Shown: positions 12,601 to 25,082 of the stretch, in pieces
How positions within the stretch are numbered: the first letter of the stretch is position 1
Layout of the letters: each line of letters starts with the position of its first letter
Assembly (NCBI GenBank): GCA_036365515.1
Contig: CM070874.1
Location: forward strand, 174,133,797-174,197,796
Direction: 5' to 3'
From: Torymus aiolomorphi
Taxonomy: Eukaryota > Arthropoda > Insecta > Hymenoptera > Torymidae
DNA: 64,000 nucleotides
Translations under genes and position numbers: made by a program
The notes under the pieces: generated by a model
The model's input: the letters and a program-made list of their open reading frames with translations, nothing else
What the model was told of the DNA's origin: nothing
Database searches by the model: none

Positions 12601-13086
12601 TTTACCAGTTCTCGCTCGCATCTTATCCAGAACACTTCATCAAGCGAAGATGTGTGTAGTCGAAAATTGCGTGGCGGGTGTTCCTACATCGAGTCGCGTG
12701 ATAGTGCCGGACCCCAAACACGTGTTAGTGACACGGAGGAGTGGCTTATCAAACGCTTGTACGCGTTAAACGACGAGAGGATTTCACGAGTCGTATCACC
12801 AGATGCCCCAGTTCTCGACGTAGAGGTCGTCTCAGATGACTCAACGAGCTCGTTTCAAGGACAGATTCACATGCTCTTGCCTCAAGCTGATGAGCAAATC
12901 TGCGTTTGGAACCCCAGCACAAGTGACAGCAGCATCAGCAGCGGTAGTATAGACACCAGCAGCAACAGCAGCGGTAGTACAGCTAGCAGCAGCAACAACA
13001 ACAGTGTGAGCGGCAACAATAGCCAAAAGGTTTTAAGGGGTTTAAATGTGGTGTGGTTCCGGGGCTTGAAACGATCCAGCGGATGA
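12493..13086 (+). CDS. Unrecognised serine-rich ORF
   Basis: This 197-codon frame has no family I recognise. The middle is ordinary in composition (EEWLIKRLYALNDERISRV, then an acidic VLDVEVVSDDS stretch). The C-terminal third is a Ser/Asn/Gly tract encoded by AGC-rich repeats, and the end runs out of frame with a following cysteine-rich reading frame. Its 5' end lies inside the second copy of the direct duplication; the equivalent part of the first copy has no long frame. It could be a decayed viral or transposon gene, an exon, or chance. No start context decides between the first ATG and later ones. Confidence 0.3.
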   Translation: MIAIYISHKMDCADVACSYTSKLCRLIRMMQPCTNIFTSSRSHLIQNTSSSEDVCSRKLRGGCSYIESRDSAGPQTRVSDTEEWLIKRLYALNDERISRVVSPDAPVLDVEVVSDDSTSSFQGQIHMLLPQADEQICVWNPSTSDSSISSGSIDTSSNSSGSTASSSNNNSVSGNNSQKVLRGLNVVWFRGLKRSSG

Positions 13087-13289
13087 TCGTTGAACTTGAA
13101 CAACAAGTGTCATTGCCGACTCTAGTGCGACGGGACCCTCGTAAAGTAACCCGATAGGACCAGTGTATGTATTGTAGTCGTCGCTTTTACTTACAGCATC
13201 GGCAACAGAAAATAAAGTGGCAATACTCTGAGCGGTGCCACGAATGGGTATGCCCCAATTGCAGTGGTATAAAATGTCACTTCTTGTAA
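13027..13289 (+). pseudogene. Broken cysteine-rich (zinc-ribbon-like) frame
   Basis: In the frame +2 relative to the preceding ORF, coding-like sequence runs from about 13,027 to a TAG at 13,155-13,157 and continues in the same frame to TAA at 13,287-13,289. After the TAG the residues include C-x2-C, then CHEW-x-C-x2-C and a final CH, a pattern that suggests metal binding. Together with the serine-rich ORF this may be one gene with a frame change near 13,025 and a nonsense codon. I do not recognise the family. Confidence 0.35.
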
Positions 13290-13549
13290 AAAGTGTGGGT
13301 ATATAAAATAATAAAGAAACAGTGAAAATGACAGTGTGTGAAGGACAGTGCATAAAAATTAATAAGATTCAGTTTGGATGAAAAGAAGAAAAAACAGATA
13401 TAGATGAGTTATTAACACAAGGTAAGATTTTTACAAAAATGTATACTTATTAGATATAAATAAAGATATATTTTATTAAATACTGCAGCGTCAAAGCGAA
13501 CTGGTCTTGGACGCCTAGTTTATCTTGGCATACCGTAGCGCTGCACGTG

Positions 13550-13735
13550 TACACACACCCACACCCACACACACACCCACCCACACACACACACACACGC
13601 ACGCACGCACGCACACACACACAAACACACACGTAGTATGGATTTCGCTGATGCAGCGCTATGGGCCGTGTCATGTGTGTTTGTGTGTATGCGTGTGTGT
13701 GTGTGCGCGCGCGTGTGTGTGTGTGAGTGTGTTTA
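13550..13735. repeat. CA and GT microsatellites
   Basis: An (AC)n-rich tract with CCAC and GCAC interruptions (about 13,550-13,633) is followed after ~45 bp by a GT-rich tract (about 13,675-13,733). The two are complementary and could form a hairpin. Open frames here reflect only the repeats. Confidence 0.8.
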
Positions 13736-13739
13736 TTTG

Positions 13740-14480
13740 ATTTTTTTTTTAATTTTGTGTACTGTTGCGGCGCCGAGCATATATACTATATGTACATGTT
13801 AGAATGTGATAAAGTTATATTGTATAGTTAGAACGCGTATCGCCAGAGAGCGAAGTGCTGACGCACACATGTGTGCCCTCCGTGTATACCCGAGGGTCAT
13901 TGGTTCTCGTGGGACCTTCCGAGAAAATGGCGTCCTCGAAGCCGTTCACGTTCGAAGAGCGGTGTCCCATCTAGCCTAGCTGCTAACGTATGGCGTATCG
14001 AATAAATGAATTTTTAATTCTAAAAAATAGAACACATGACCTGGAGTCGATATTAATGAATTTAATTAATAAAATTATGTATATTACGCACGTATGGTAT
14101 GTTGTGAAAAATTTGGCAGTCGACAATTTATATAAATTTTCACCCGAGCCGAAAGCTGGTCAATTTTCCTTGCGTGTTGCACAATTTATTATAAATTAAG
14201 AGAATGGATTACCAAAAATATTTAGTAAACAGTGAATAATAAGTTGATTAGAAATTAAAGATACTTGTTTGTGTCACTAAAAAAGTTTAAATATATATCT
14301 TTTGTTAAAAACGCATTGGTTGCACTATTTTGCGTCCAGTGACAATTTTAGACCATATTATAAAAACTGTTATATTAATATTTTTTTCTTTAGTTTTCTA
14401 TTTTTAAGTTAATTTTTGTTTATCTCGACCACCCAGCGAACAGGTAACTGCGTTTACCTCAGCGGGATTTTACTTCATGT
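13740..14480. other. No gene seen
   Basis: The sequence is mixed AT-rich without a supportable gene. Short open frames (for example 13,990-14,199) lack coding character. Confidence 0.4.
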
Positions 14481-14525
14481 AAATTTTGGTTGAATAAATA
14501 AATAAATGAATAAATAAATAAAGAC
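14370..14525 (+). repeat. Possible retroposon 3' end with AAATA tail
   Basis: A non-repetitive block (about 14,420-14,485) runs into a tail of AAATA/AATGA repeats ending near 14,521. This is the usual appearance of the 3' end of a non-LTR retroposon or SINE. No coding region or target duplication was identified, so the call is tentative. Confidence 0.3.
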
Positions 14526-14839
14526 TAATTAAATATTTATCTATAAATTTTATATTAAATTTTATTACATTAAATTTCCTTTACAAGGACTAGTTCAAGA
14601 CAGTATTATTTTTTTCTTCTTCAGATGCTGGAATACATTCAAATTGTATGAAAAAATGTATCTGATGTTGCTTCATTACTCATATCTATTAAATGTTGAA
14701 TAATAAAATTATCTAAATTATTTTCTTCTATAGTTATTTTTTCAATATCTATTTCTGCATCATCTATTGCTTTATGAGTTGATGATGTTGATTTAAGGGC
14801 TCTCATTTCTCCTGCAATATATTGAATTATTTCCATGTT

Positions 14840-15870
14840 ACACCCTTGTAAGGAAAAATCACTGATTCCACGTGACTTTGAATTTTACCCAACAAATTCA
14901 AGGGGGGAGGGAATACGTCCCGAGACGTACCTTTTAAATATTTATCCACTAAAAAAACATAAATCAGTGATTTTTCGACACCTAGAATAATGTATACGCG
15001 AATTTCGACGACTATGCACTTTTAACTTCACGACCTCGCGCCACTCCAAGTTATTGAACTCTTCAAGATACAAATACAGCATTTTTTTACGTTCTAACAA
15101 GAATATTATACGATAATTACAATTGTGAATTTAACCAATGCGCATCAAAGTAATTAACAATTAACAATTAATTAATTATTAATTAAATTAATTAACAATT
15201 AATAATTAACAATTAACAATTCATATACCTAAAATTCTAATAGGTATAACTCATTAATGAAAACCATCAAAATACTTTCTTAAAAATTAATTTCGATACG
15301 AATTTTTGCAACGCAGCACTTTGCTCACGCGACATCGTGATGGAGCGAGTCATTATTATTATGGCTCGTATTACCGAAAATTTTGCATTTTACCCCCATA
15401 ATTTAGAATTCATTGGAAGAAACCGTTTCCTCAGAACATTCGTACGACATCACAAACGTAATATTAAATAAAAACAAAATCCAAAAATTAAGTATTCTGG
15501 TTTTACGAAAGAAATTATTGTATTTATTCGAACTTTTATTACAGTTTCATTATTATTGAAAATTCTGTAACAGAAAATCACTGATGTTTAAAATATCTTA
15601 ATATTTGTTGAATTTCTACGATATTCAACAGTCTAAAGGGGGAGGTATTACGTCCGTGACGTATTTTTAAATTTAAGTCGACACTCATATATATTTCTCA
15701 TCAGTAATTTTCTGACAAACAACCTGTATACAAATTTCAACGACGTTGCATTCCAATGTAAGCGGCATCACGCCGGAGCGAGCGAACTTTACAACGTTGC
15801 AATTTTTTTATACGAGGCATCGCGACGTAGTAGTGGTTATCAACTTGCGTATTATATTATCTTTAGAATC
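14840..15870. repeat. Diverged duplicated segment
   Basis: The stretch at about 14,870-15,060 (AGGGGGAGG, ACGTCC, GACGTA, TTTCGACGAC landmarks) resembles about 15,600-15,760 (AAGGGGGAGG, ACGTCC, GTGACGTA, TTTCAACGAC) in the same orientation. Between them lies AT-rich sequence with ATTAATTA/AATTAACA repeats (15,150-15,220). No gene is visible. Confidence 0.5.
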
Positions 15871-16027
15871 AGCATTTTGCAATGCGACTACCGAATTTAA
15901 TACGACTGGAGATAATTACATTGCCAAATAAGATGATCTCGATTTACGGTTCATGATCATCTTCAACCTAATTTAACCGCTTAATAAATACGGCGACTCT
16001 TACCACACAAGTCAGTAATCGTGCAAA

Positions 16028-17665
16028 AGTCGCGAGCTCCGTACCATTCCAGCCGACAAGAGGAGAAACGATTATTATACAGGCCAATTCGAGCCTATAA
16101 CAGACTACGAGAAAATACTTATATCTATAAAATCAATAATCTATCGGTGTTAATTATCCGTGCAAGCAACGCATATATTACACATATTAATCGAACAGAT
16201 CGAACATAATTATTTTGTGACTCTATATCAATTTATTGTTAATTTTATAAACGAATAATTAGTGCAATTATTGAACCATCAATCTATTCATTTCGAGAAC
16301 CTACACCAACAGGAAAAAAAGGTAAATAAGCCAAAATATAACTAACTAACAATCAATTATAAGAGTAGATTCCTCGACATTCAGAACTTAACACTATTAT
16401 CTACTTGCTTTTTTAAACCTGGGTCGCCTTGTGTCGTCTCTCTGGTTATAATCCCTTTGTTTCCCTTATTTCCTGTGTTTTTCTGATATGACATGACATA
16501 TTACTCTTTTACCTATTCTATACTTAATATTCCTTTTTAAATACGCTTTTATTATTAGTTCAACTATTTTTGTGTATATTTTATAATTGTTTACTTGACA
16601 ATATAATTTATTTATTTATTTGCTACTTTTATATCCGTATCGCTTATATTTTCCGTCTAGTATTCTAGTGTTTTTCTCTCTTACTATTTAAAATACAATC
16701 TTTATTTATGCAATAATTATTTAACTAAAACAAATTGTTTTATATTATTATTCAATTTGTTGACTTGCGTTTGACTGTTATTTTATTCTTTATTTTTTAC
16801 GTAATGTTTTTTTTTTCGATTTATTTGACAATTATTCGTATAATTTATGATTGTAATATTCTTATTTATATGCTGTAATCTTTTTCTTTTGTTTGTCTAC
16901 CTCTATTTTAAATTCTTTTATTATTATTACAATTGTCTCATTTGGTTTAGGCTATTCTTGTATTTCTTATTTTTCGCGTAATATATTTTCGATTTGAATA
17001 TTTTGAATTAAAAATCATTTATTTTGTCAATTCTTTTTGTAATTATGATTTGTTAGATAATATGTTAATAACTCGACGAGCCGTACGAATTTATTTTCGG
17101 TAGTTTTGGCAATTCATGCTACAATGAATGACCCCAACTACTTCTATATTAGTTATATTAGTATTTTATAAGAGTATGTCCCTCGTCTTTCAAGAACTCA
17201 TTTGATCTTTTTTCAAACGTTTATAGTTTGATTTAGCTGACCTAGTAAACTTTCATTCGATTCGTACCGGAACCACTGTTAAGTCTCGAAAATCGAGGAA
17301 TATACTCTCATATTTTGATTTGGTAATCAATAATCGAAATATATTACCTTTTCCCCTTGGTGTGGGTTCTCGAAGTGAATCAATCACACTTTTGGAATTA
17401 ATTAGGATTTGTTTATTGTTATAAGACTTCTTATATAAAATGATCTGGCTAGTAATTGCTTTTACAATAACTCTATTCGATTTATTCGATTAATGTGTAT
17501 AATTTATTCGTTGACTGAATTATATATAAACGGGTGATTAATACTGATGGTTTTATTAATTATATTGATATAAGTATTTTCATGTAAACTACTATAGGCT
17601 CGTATTGGCCTGTACAAATAATCGCTATTCCTATTGTCGATCGGAGTGGTACGGAGCTCGCGATC
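16028..17665. repeat. 1.6 kb inverted repeat (foldback)
   Basis: About 16,028-16,395 is matched in reverse complement by about 17,285-17,665. Outer landmarks are GCGAGCTCCGTACCA and its complement TGGTACGGAGCTCGC; an inner one is TTCGAGAACC against GGTTCTCGAA. The ~0.9 kb interior is AT-rich and has no coding frame. It looks like a non-autonomous element, with clear divergence between arms. Confidence 0.75.
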
Positions 17666-18399
17666 TGTGCGCGATTGCTAACGTGTGTGGCGTACATACT
17701 TTTCGATACCCGCTTCATCGCGGTGTCATGTGTACAAAATGCGAATATACACAGTTTCCACATGCGAGAAAATCACTGACGCAATTCTTAGTTTTGTCTT
17801 GAATGATACGTCACCAGACGTAACACAGATACAAAGAGCCGTTCTCGAGAAATAACGATTTAAAAAAAAGTGAAAAAAATTTTAACCTCAAATATCTCTG
17901 AAATTTATGGATCAATCCCTTTGCCCAAAGAACTCTCTCGATTCGTATACAAAATCTACTCCTACAAACAATTTCAAAGCGATTAAGCCAATTTTACTCT
18001 AGTTATGCAACGACAAAAAAAAACACTTTTTTTATAAATTATTTTTTTTTTCTCCAAAAATAAGGAATAAAAAACCATAAAAATTGAGCAAGTTATAGTA
18101 CTCAATATTCTTTATAATCAAAAAAATATTCATGTGAATATCTTTTTTTAATTTCGAAATATAACCTATTTACAAAAAATTACGTTTTAATCAATAACTT
18201 ATGACGAAATATAGCTATCGACTTTTTTTTCAAATTGTAGAGAATTTTATTCTGCATACAGAGATTTCATAATATATAAACAATATTCGTTCAAAATATT
18301 AAAAAAATCAAAAATAAAAATTTTGAAAATTGAAAAATCGCTATAAAAAACAAAAAAATCGATTTTTTCAAAAATAGAATATTGACCGCAACTGTGTAA
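17666..18399. other. AT-rich interval, no gene seen
   Basis: The interval contains many poly-A/T runs and short self-complementary patches (AAAAATCGATTTTTTC type near 18,350). No coding region can be supported. Confidence 0.4.
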
Positions 18400-18462
18400 G
18401 CAAAATAAAAAAAAATGATCCCTCTCTCGTTAAAATCGGTCAAGTAGATCATGAGATATCAG

Positions 18463-18533
<71 letters not shown>

Positions 18534-18680
18534 GCAGGCGCGCACGCACACGGACATTTTCTAAAAATAGTGTATTTCGATTCCAAATTTGCTGAACAAC
18601 ATTCCTAACACATTTTCTCAAAAACTTTTTTTTTACTATCACAAAGCTTCTTCTAGGAGGAAGCAAAACATGTATTTAAC
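18400..18680 (-). repeat. GT-microsatellite repeat family, copy 2
   Basis: An (AC)n run (about 18,466-18,531) with CGCGCAGGCGCGCACGC after it is flanked by sequence matching copy 1 at 60-430 in reverse: a 'tcaagtagatcatgagatat' side and a 'gcttcttctaggaggaagc' side. Two copies with equivalent flanks around a dinucleotide run indicate a dispersed repeat rather than independent microsatellites. Confidence 0.65.
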
Positions 18681-19753
18681 CATATTAAATTTTTAGAGAA
18701 AAAAAAATGATAGTTTTTGAGATATTTATACAATATTTCTTTAAAATCGTCATTTTTCAGTTTTTCATTAGTAACTCTGTAACATGAATCTTAATCATCA
18801 AAGTAGAGACTTTTCTAAAAACTAGATGAAATTCCTCACATTTTGCAAAAAAAGAAAACATCTCAAAATGTTAAAAATTGAGAATATTACGGCAATTTGA
18901 AAATTAGGGAATCTTTTAAATTTTGTAATCTTTATTTTTGCGTCTAATATTGATTTGGCTGTTGGGTAAAAAAAAAAATTTAAGCAAAATCCTGAGACAC
19001 GTGTCTCCTTAAATATGATTTAGAATACAGTCTTATAGTTTTTAGGCGAAAAAAATTTCGATCTGTGACATCCTGTCTAAATTTGAATGGAATCAGCCAA
19101 TTCTTACTCTTACAAGTGAGTAATTTAAAAATCCTTTTTTCAATAAATATTCAAATTTAATTTGTCTGATTCATAAATAGTAGTTTTCGGTACTAGGCCG
19201 CAAAATTTTACGGCCGAGTAACAAACATTATTTTTCTTTATACGTGTCCGTAAAGTACGACTTTAAAGCCGAAAAACAAACGTTCTTTTCGGACACGTAT
19301 AACAAAAATCAAATTTAATTTTTACTCATTTTAATTTAGAAATGATTAAGAGGACCAAGGAAAGCAAAATTAACAGATAACAAGTAAATTCAAATTTTGT
19401 TATCCATTGTCAGATAACTTAAAATTTAATACATCAATAATTTTTTGTATGTGTAATGATACAGTCTGGTACAACACATCTACAATATCGGATTTAGATA
19501 GAGACGCTTCATTATTTTCTTTACATTGTTTTTCTACACGAGCGGTTGTCATTTATTACATCATTGTCAACTAAATTTACAATATCTTTAACAATATAGT
19601 TGTATTTGCGCTTCGTGCGTGAGGCTACTTTTATTTTTGAGAAATTCCACAACTTCACAAGTAACAGGTTTCACAGAACTTCACAATAAATTCTTGGAGA
19701 CAATCAAAAGTTACCTTTTTCATTATTAATCTATGACAAAATCGTTTGATTCC
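18681..19753. other. AT-rich interval, no gene seen
   Basis: No coding region is supportable. Small inverted motifs (TTATACGTGTCCG near 19,238 and CGGACACGTATAA near 19,300) could form a hairpin of about 75 bp. Confidence 0.4.
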
Positions 19754-19837
19754 TTTTTGTCCTTCGAGCCGGATCGAGAGCTTTTTGTCCTTCGAGCCGG
19801 ATCGAGAGCTTTTTGTCCTTCGAGCCGGATCGAGAGC
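19754..19837. repeat. 28-bp tandem repeat, 3 copies
   Basis: The unit TTTTTGTCCTTCGAGCCGGATCGAGAGC occurs three times head-to-tail with a constant 28-bp spacing and no visible mismatch. It sits about 330 bp upstream of the BEL/Pao gag remnant, where a 5' untranslated or LTR region would be expected, though no LTR was identified. Confidence 0.85.
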
Positions 19838-20164
19838 AACAGCCCGATTTGTGAATTTGGTGAGTAATCGAATGACGAAGAGTCGCGCTCGGAAGAAGTG
19901 CCGCGTGCTCAAGATTCTATAATACGTTTATTTATTATTTGACTTTGTTACCTAAAAGTGAAGTGACCTGGTGAAGTGCGTTTTGCTGCCTGTTAAGGCT
20001 ATTCAACAGAAATAATACGACTCCTCAGGATGGGTGGAAGTGACGTCGAGAATAAGCAACATGTCGACACTCGAGTCTTTGCTTGGTCGTCGAGACGGAT
20101 TGAGTAATTAAATCGCCACTGACTACACCAATCTCACGAAGATAGGCAAAAATAATCACACACA

Positions 20165-20841
20165 CGGTAAATTGGTTTGCAACAAAACCTAACTTCTCAG
20201 AGTCCGCCGAGGAGATTCGTAGGATTATTAATGCTACAACCAATCTAGTGGAATGTATGGCCAATTTAAAACATCCTGCTATATCAGATGATATTTTGGT
20301 ATTTTTTACCTCGCAACGACTGGACTCAGAAACAAGGAGAGCTTGGGAGACATCACTTAGAGTTTCAAAACAGCCACCGACGTTCGCGCAGGTCGATGAA
20401 TTCCTCCAAGGTCGAGTCTGTATGCTCGCCGCAACCACCCCGTCGAAATCATCACAGAGTGCATACTCCTCCAGCTATGCAAACGCGGGCCGTGAGTACC
20501 CAAAGTCTTCCAATACTATACGTATGCGTCATGATCATGTGCCTTCATCGCCTTGTGATATGTGTCAAGCTAAACATCGTCTGTGTGTATGCGATACCTT
20601 TAAACGGAAACCAGTTTTTAAACGCCATGAATTCGTACGTTCGAAAAAGCTATGTGAAAATTGCCTTGGTCTTCATCCCACGAACGTTTGCAAATCATCC
20701 AAAACCTGTTTTGTATGCAGTGGAAGGCATAACACAGCTCTTCATCAAGATAATACCTTATGTGCCAACCTAGCGACGACGAATGATTCAAAATTTAAGA
20801 ACTCACGTCAGTTTGTATTGGCTGACATAAAAATCAAATGA
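20165..20841 (+). pseudogene. gag: BEL/Pao retrotransposon Gag fragment
   Basis: The open frame encodes the C-terminal part of a BEL/Pao-type Gag. The region around 20,250-20,400 reads like the conserved domain before the zinc knuckles (AISDDILVFF, RLDSETRRAWE). Cys/His clusters follow: CDMCQAKHRLCVCDTF, then LCENCLGLHPTNVC and CFVCSGRHNTALH, typical of this family. The N-terminus is not open beyond about 20,165 and the protein ends at a TGA at 20,839-20,841 before the protease. Gag would package retrotransposon RNA; this copy is truncated and isolated from RT, RNase H and integrase. Confidence 0.85.
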
Positions 20842-20897
20842 CACAGCACTATTCGGTCCAACGCTGCTGCTTACGGCTCTTGTCTATATTGTGACCG

Positions 20898-21055
20898 CGA
20901 ACGGACATAAACATTGTATACAAGCACGGATTGATCAAGGCTCGCAGTGCTCGCTTATTACCAAGAACCTTGCTCATCGATTAAGGTTGCCTAGCACGCC
21001 TGTTTGTATCCAGATAACTAGCATTGGTGGATACATACCTATCGTGTTCTGAGGA
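20898..21055 (+). pseudogene. BEL/Pao aspartic protease fragment
   Basis: In a different frame from the Gag fragment, translated sequence includes IDQGSQCSLITKNLAHRLRL, the region around the catalytic Asp of BEL/Pao retropepsins, in which the usual form is D-x-G-S-Q. It ends at a stop near 21,051. No reverse transcriptase follows, so the element is a short relic. Confidence 0.75.
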
Positions 21056-21274
21056 ATTATCTCTTTTAAGGTTGTTTCTCGTTACAGATACCCTAAACCT
21101 ACAGGTAGACGCTGTTACCATACCGAGTGTAACTTCTTGACACGGGCAGAGCCTCTACATAAGCTCCCGTGTCAATAAAGCCAAATATAATAAACGCTAC
21201 GCAAAGTAAGTACGTTTGTAGATCAATTATTTTTCCCGTTTTCATCCTCGATCCTACGGGCAGATAGCATAAGT

Positions 21275-21517
21275 TCAAACAACGATCATCGAAACGGGTT
21301 TTAAATTATTCCCAGTCATCGTATGAAAACGCAATTCTTTCGAAGTCATTTGATAATAACCGAAACACAAGTCTGTAGTACCCCCGTTCCTGATCTTGTC
21401 GATGAACTCGTCGTATTCCAAGCCAACAATTATCTTCTTGGTGGACAATTTATTCAATGCGTACAATGTACAAAACACTTGATACGATTGTTGTGCGACT
21501 CGTCGTAGGTCTGCCAC
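21275..21517 (-). pseudogene. Remnant homolog of the Polinton 290-aa protein
   Basis: The frame contains YALNKLSTKKIIVGLEY and IRNGGTT, matching YALNKSHTKFAYIGLQY and IQLGGDT near the N-terminus of the Polinton protein at 26,727-27,599. Similarity continues weakly through YYQMTSKE against YITMDSAE. The rest is lost. It lies downstream, in transcription sense, of the protease remnant, so both probably belong to one older Polinton. Function unknown. Confidence 0.6.
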
Positions 21518-22002
21518 GGCGATCCTCGTGTCTTGACGAGTAGAAAGCGACTAGTGTCAAAGACTCTTTAAATACAACTCTTCAAATGTTGCAGGATGTT
21601 AAAAAATGGAAGCATTTAAGAAATAAAGCGTGAGACGATCAAGGTTAAACAATGACGCATATGTAGTCAAAACGGTTAAATTACATGAGAAGTGCTGTAT
21701 CGTTTTACATCAAAACATTATTCACACGATAATACAAATGCTGACAATTATAACTGTTAGATTCCTAAAGCAGGGTTTCTTCTGGGTAGCCGGGTTTCAA
21801 TAAATACAACACTTAGAGGACACACTCTTTACTTTATTAATCGTACGAACGAAGGGCTTGCTCCTACCGTTACACAAGACGGAATGAATAGTTCCCGGAG
21901 CTCGCGCCGCCGCACTCGAAGGGCCTCTCGAAGGGGCAGAAGCAGAGGGCGCAGCGAGTTAAGGCAAAGCATACCTTGCAATAACAAAGACATTTTAAAG
22001 CG
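21518..22002. other. Decayed sequence between Polinton remnants
   Basis: No frame can be supported. A patch at 21,880-21,970 is GC-rich and encodes Arg/Ser-rich peptides on the plus strand, probably a shadow of the decayed protease C-terminus and its flank. Confidence 0.35.
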
Positions 22003-22494
22003 TCAGTTTTGTAACCATCTGACGAAGTATCTTTCGTCACCAATGGTATTTCCGTCAGTATTCTTATAGCGCACATATCGCCTAACTACGTTATCATTTT
22101 TAGCCAAGTTGTCGAAAAAATTATCGACAAACTTCATGAAACCTAAACCATTACTCATATAATATAAAAACATAATACAATATTGATCAGATACATCGGA
22201 TGCATCATTTTCAAGTTGTATTGCATTCCAATGAAATGTTTTACAATTTTTTCGCAAATGGATTATGTGATCAGACATAATTGGTGGTAATCTAAAACTA
22301 TCAAACTATAAACCGTTAGACGATTCATCAATATAGAACGCAACCCAATGCGTACAAGACTTTATACGATCATGAATGTTTAAGATGAACACCGTCGGCT
22401 TGGTCCACACCCGCGGAATTTGATCGACTGGGAATACACCTACAGTATGCAACTGGATTTGCGAAAGGATCTTCAATATTTGAAGGCTATCCAT
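22003..22494 (-). pseudogene. PRO: Polinton adenain-like cysteine protease, interrupted
   Basis: Two segments in the same frame (22,494-22,306 and 22,278-22,003) are separated by an in-frame TAG at 22,306-22,308. The first ends in CTHWVAFYIDESSNGL, carrying the HW pair of the C48 / adenovirus-protease fold. The second has FDSFRLPP (acidic residue of the triad region) and SDQYCIMFLYYMS, containing the catalytic Cys, then GLGFMKFVDNFF. In Polintons this enzyme is thought to process capsid proteins during virion maturation. The nonsense codon makes this copy non-functional as read. It sits only ~130 bp from the inserted transposon at 22,628. Confidence 0.8.
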
Positions 22495-22627
22495 GGTGAA
22501 GATAGATTAAATTTTTATTTCCTTACTGCGATTTCCTTGGAAGCAATTTCCTTTGCTTCAGTATTATTGTTAGCATCTTTGAGACACTGAATATCTATAA
22601 CAAAATCCATCGCTTTTATGACGGATC

Positions 22628-23155
22628 CATCTCAAATCAGGTGGTCCACATATGCCTATGTCACCGATCATTTTGAAATTAAAATATTTATGTTCTATTC
22701 CAAAAATTATTTGATATAGTTATATTTTTTTGTTGCATCAAAATTACATGCGTTCAGCGATGCCGAAAAATTCCGAGAAATCCTTACGTAGAAAAAATTT
22801 TTCAATTTAATTTCTAACTGCTACTGTTTCACCAGTTTTTTAAGCTTTTAAGCATGTAACACAATTTCACTCAGTTTTGAGCCCTCTTTCACGTCCTTTA
22901 TCTTATTTTCCAAAAAAAAAATAAAAAATGCACTTTTTAGAAAAATGCATTTTTCCCGAAAACTCAATTTTTTTGTCGTAATAGAGAACCTAAATACCTA
23001 TCTAGATGTATTTGTGAGATTCGCAGCATTTGTGCTGGGATAGCGATCACTAATGAGATAACACACAAACAAATTTTTCACGCTCGACGCTTATATATAA
23101 TCAATGATGTAGCAGTCAATATAAAGGTTTTTATCTTTGTGCGTACCTAAGTAAA
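22628..23155. repeat. Left TIR of the split transposon
   Basis: This arm pairs with 43,428-43,943 and then 25,657-25,713. Clear landmarks are GGTGGTCCACATATGCC, GCATCGCTGAACGCATG in complement, TAGCGATCACTAATGAGATA, and an inner TATAAAGGTTTTTATCTTTG. Differences between arms are frequent, so the element is old. Confidence 0.75.
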
Positions 23156-23343
23156 TCACATGCTTATGCGCCTACTTGTATGAGTTTATGTACTTATACA
23201 TTTGTCCGCTACATGCCTATCATTTGACTTAACATTTACCAAGAAAAGTTAGGTTTCTGCTATATATTACACCTCTAGTCTTTTTTAAAACTATCACCTT
23301 TTTGAAAATTATTACATATTTTCACCTTATCAACTCAACCACG

Positions 23344-25015
23344 ATGTCTCAATATTACTCAACGAAGAAAATCAAATGAGCAGATTTTTTACATAAGTAC
23401 AAAAAAATCTGTTACAAATCTAGTTCAGTACATTTAAAACCACTTGGGGATCTTGCTCATCCATTGAAGCACCTCTATCCTGATTTACATTTGACACCCT
23501 CCACATATCTGTGTAAAAATTGTTACAGTTGTGCTTTAGAATTGGCGAGTAGCACTGACAATGAATGTACAACGGATAATGTAGGTACCGACAACGTAGT
23601 CGATAAAGATGAAGATTTTTTAACAAGTACCCTAGAACGCACCGAAGTATTTGATAGTGAAATAAGTACATTTTTCTTAGGGTCTGTATCGCCACTTAAG
23701 AGAAAAAATCTTACACGTGAAACATCAATCAAATTTAAATTTAAATTTAAATTACGTAAAAAAGAAGAAAAAAAGAATATTTTCAACATTGTCTAATACC
23801 CTGGATGTGAAGTTGAACAATGTTTATGACGTTTCTATAAAAGCAAACGAATCAACTGTATGCCGTTGTACGGAATGGATACAAAATGTAGGTTTAGCTT
23901 TGCAAAAGTGTTCCACGGTATCAGAAAAAATAAAAATTCTTACTTTTCTACCCTGATCCTTAACGAAAAATAAAATTTCAACCTTATTTCCAGACATAAC
24001 AACATACACGATAGAAAGAGCGAAAAGTCTTGTACAAGAAAACGGAGTTTATTCGGAACCAGAAGCATACACAGGCCATTCAATTGATGAAAGCACCGAA
24101 ATTGTTATAGAATATTATGTAAATGATGATTTAAATTGTTCAAGACAGTGTCCTAATAAGAGTAACGTTATTACCGTTAAAATAAATGATAAAAAGAGAA
24201 GAAAGCTAAATGTTTTCTTACTCGAAGTCTGAAAGCAACGAATAAAGCATTTAAAAATGATTATCCCGAATTGAAAATTGGTAAATCGAAGTTTTATAGT
24301 TTGCGATCAAAATAGGTCTTACTTAACCCATCAAAGAAGTTTGTCTCTGTATCTACTATGCAAATTATGGTTTATTTCCTACGAGTTTAATTAATTTCAG
24401 AGGCAGTAACGTTATAGAGTTGGATGAAATTCGGTCACAAATAATACACGCAACAATGTGTTCCGAGCCATCTCATTTATGTTATTTACAAGAATGTAAA
24501 ATTTGTCCAGGAATTAAGGAAATTATGTTTCATGTTTTAAAACTGCAAGATATAGAAAGCACAGAAGAAATTACATATGCTTTGTGGGATAATGGAAACA
24601 TGATTAAAAAACAGTCTCAATTTTTGCTTTTAAAGATGAACTTTCGGTCTGACCATCAAGGTTAGTAAAAAAAATATACAACGCAATGCTATAAAAGCAG
24701 AAAGAGAAAATGATAAGAAAGACCCACATCATTTAGTTCTTCAAATAGACTTCGCTGTAAACTGGGCTGTGATTCATAATAAAGCTGTTCAAGGAAATCA
24801 TTGGGTTAATGATCAAATTTCTATTTTTACAGCACTCTCTTATCAAGGTCGACACAAAGTTTCACAGTCATAACTGATGACCGAAAACATGATTCAGCGT
24901 ATGCTTTGCTAGCAGTAGAAAAAATTATAACCTACTTGAAAGAAAATTGTTGTGATTCCATAAAAAAAATCACCATTTTATCAGACGGCGCCGCTAGCTA
25001 CTTTAAAAATAATTA

Positions 25016-25082
<67 letters not shown>

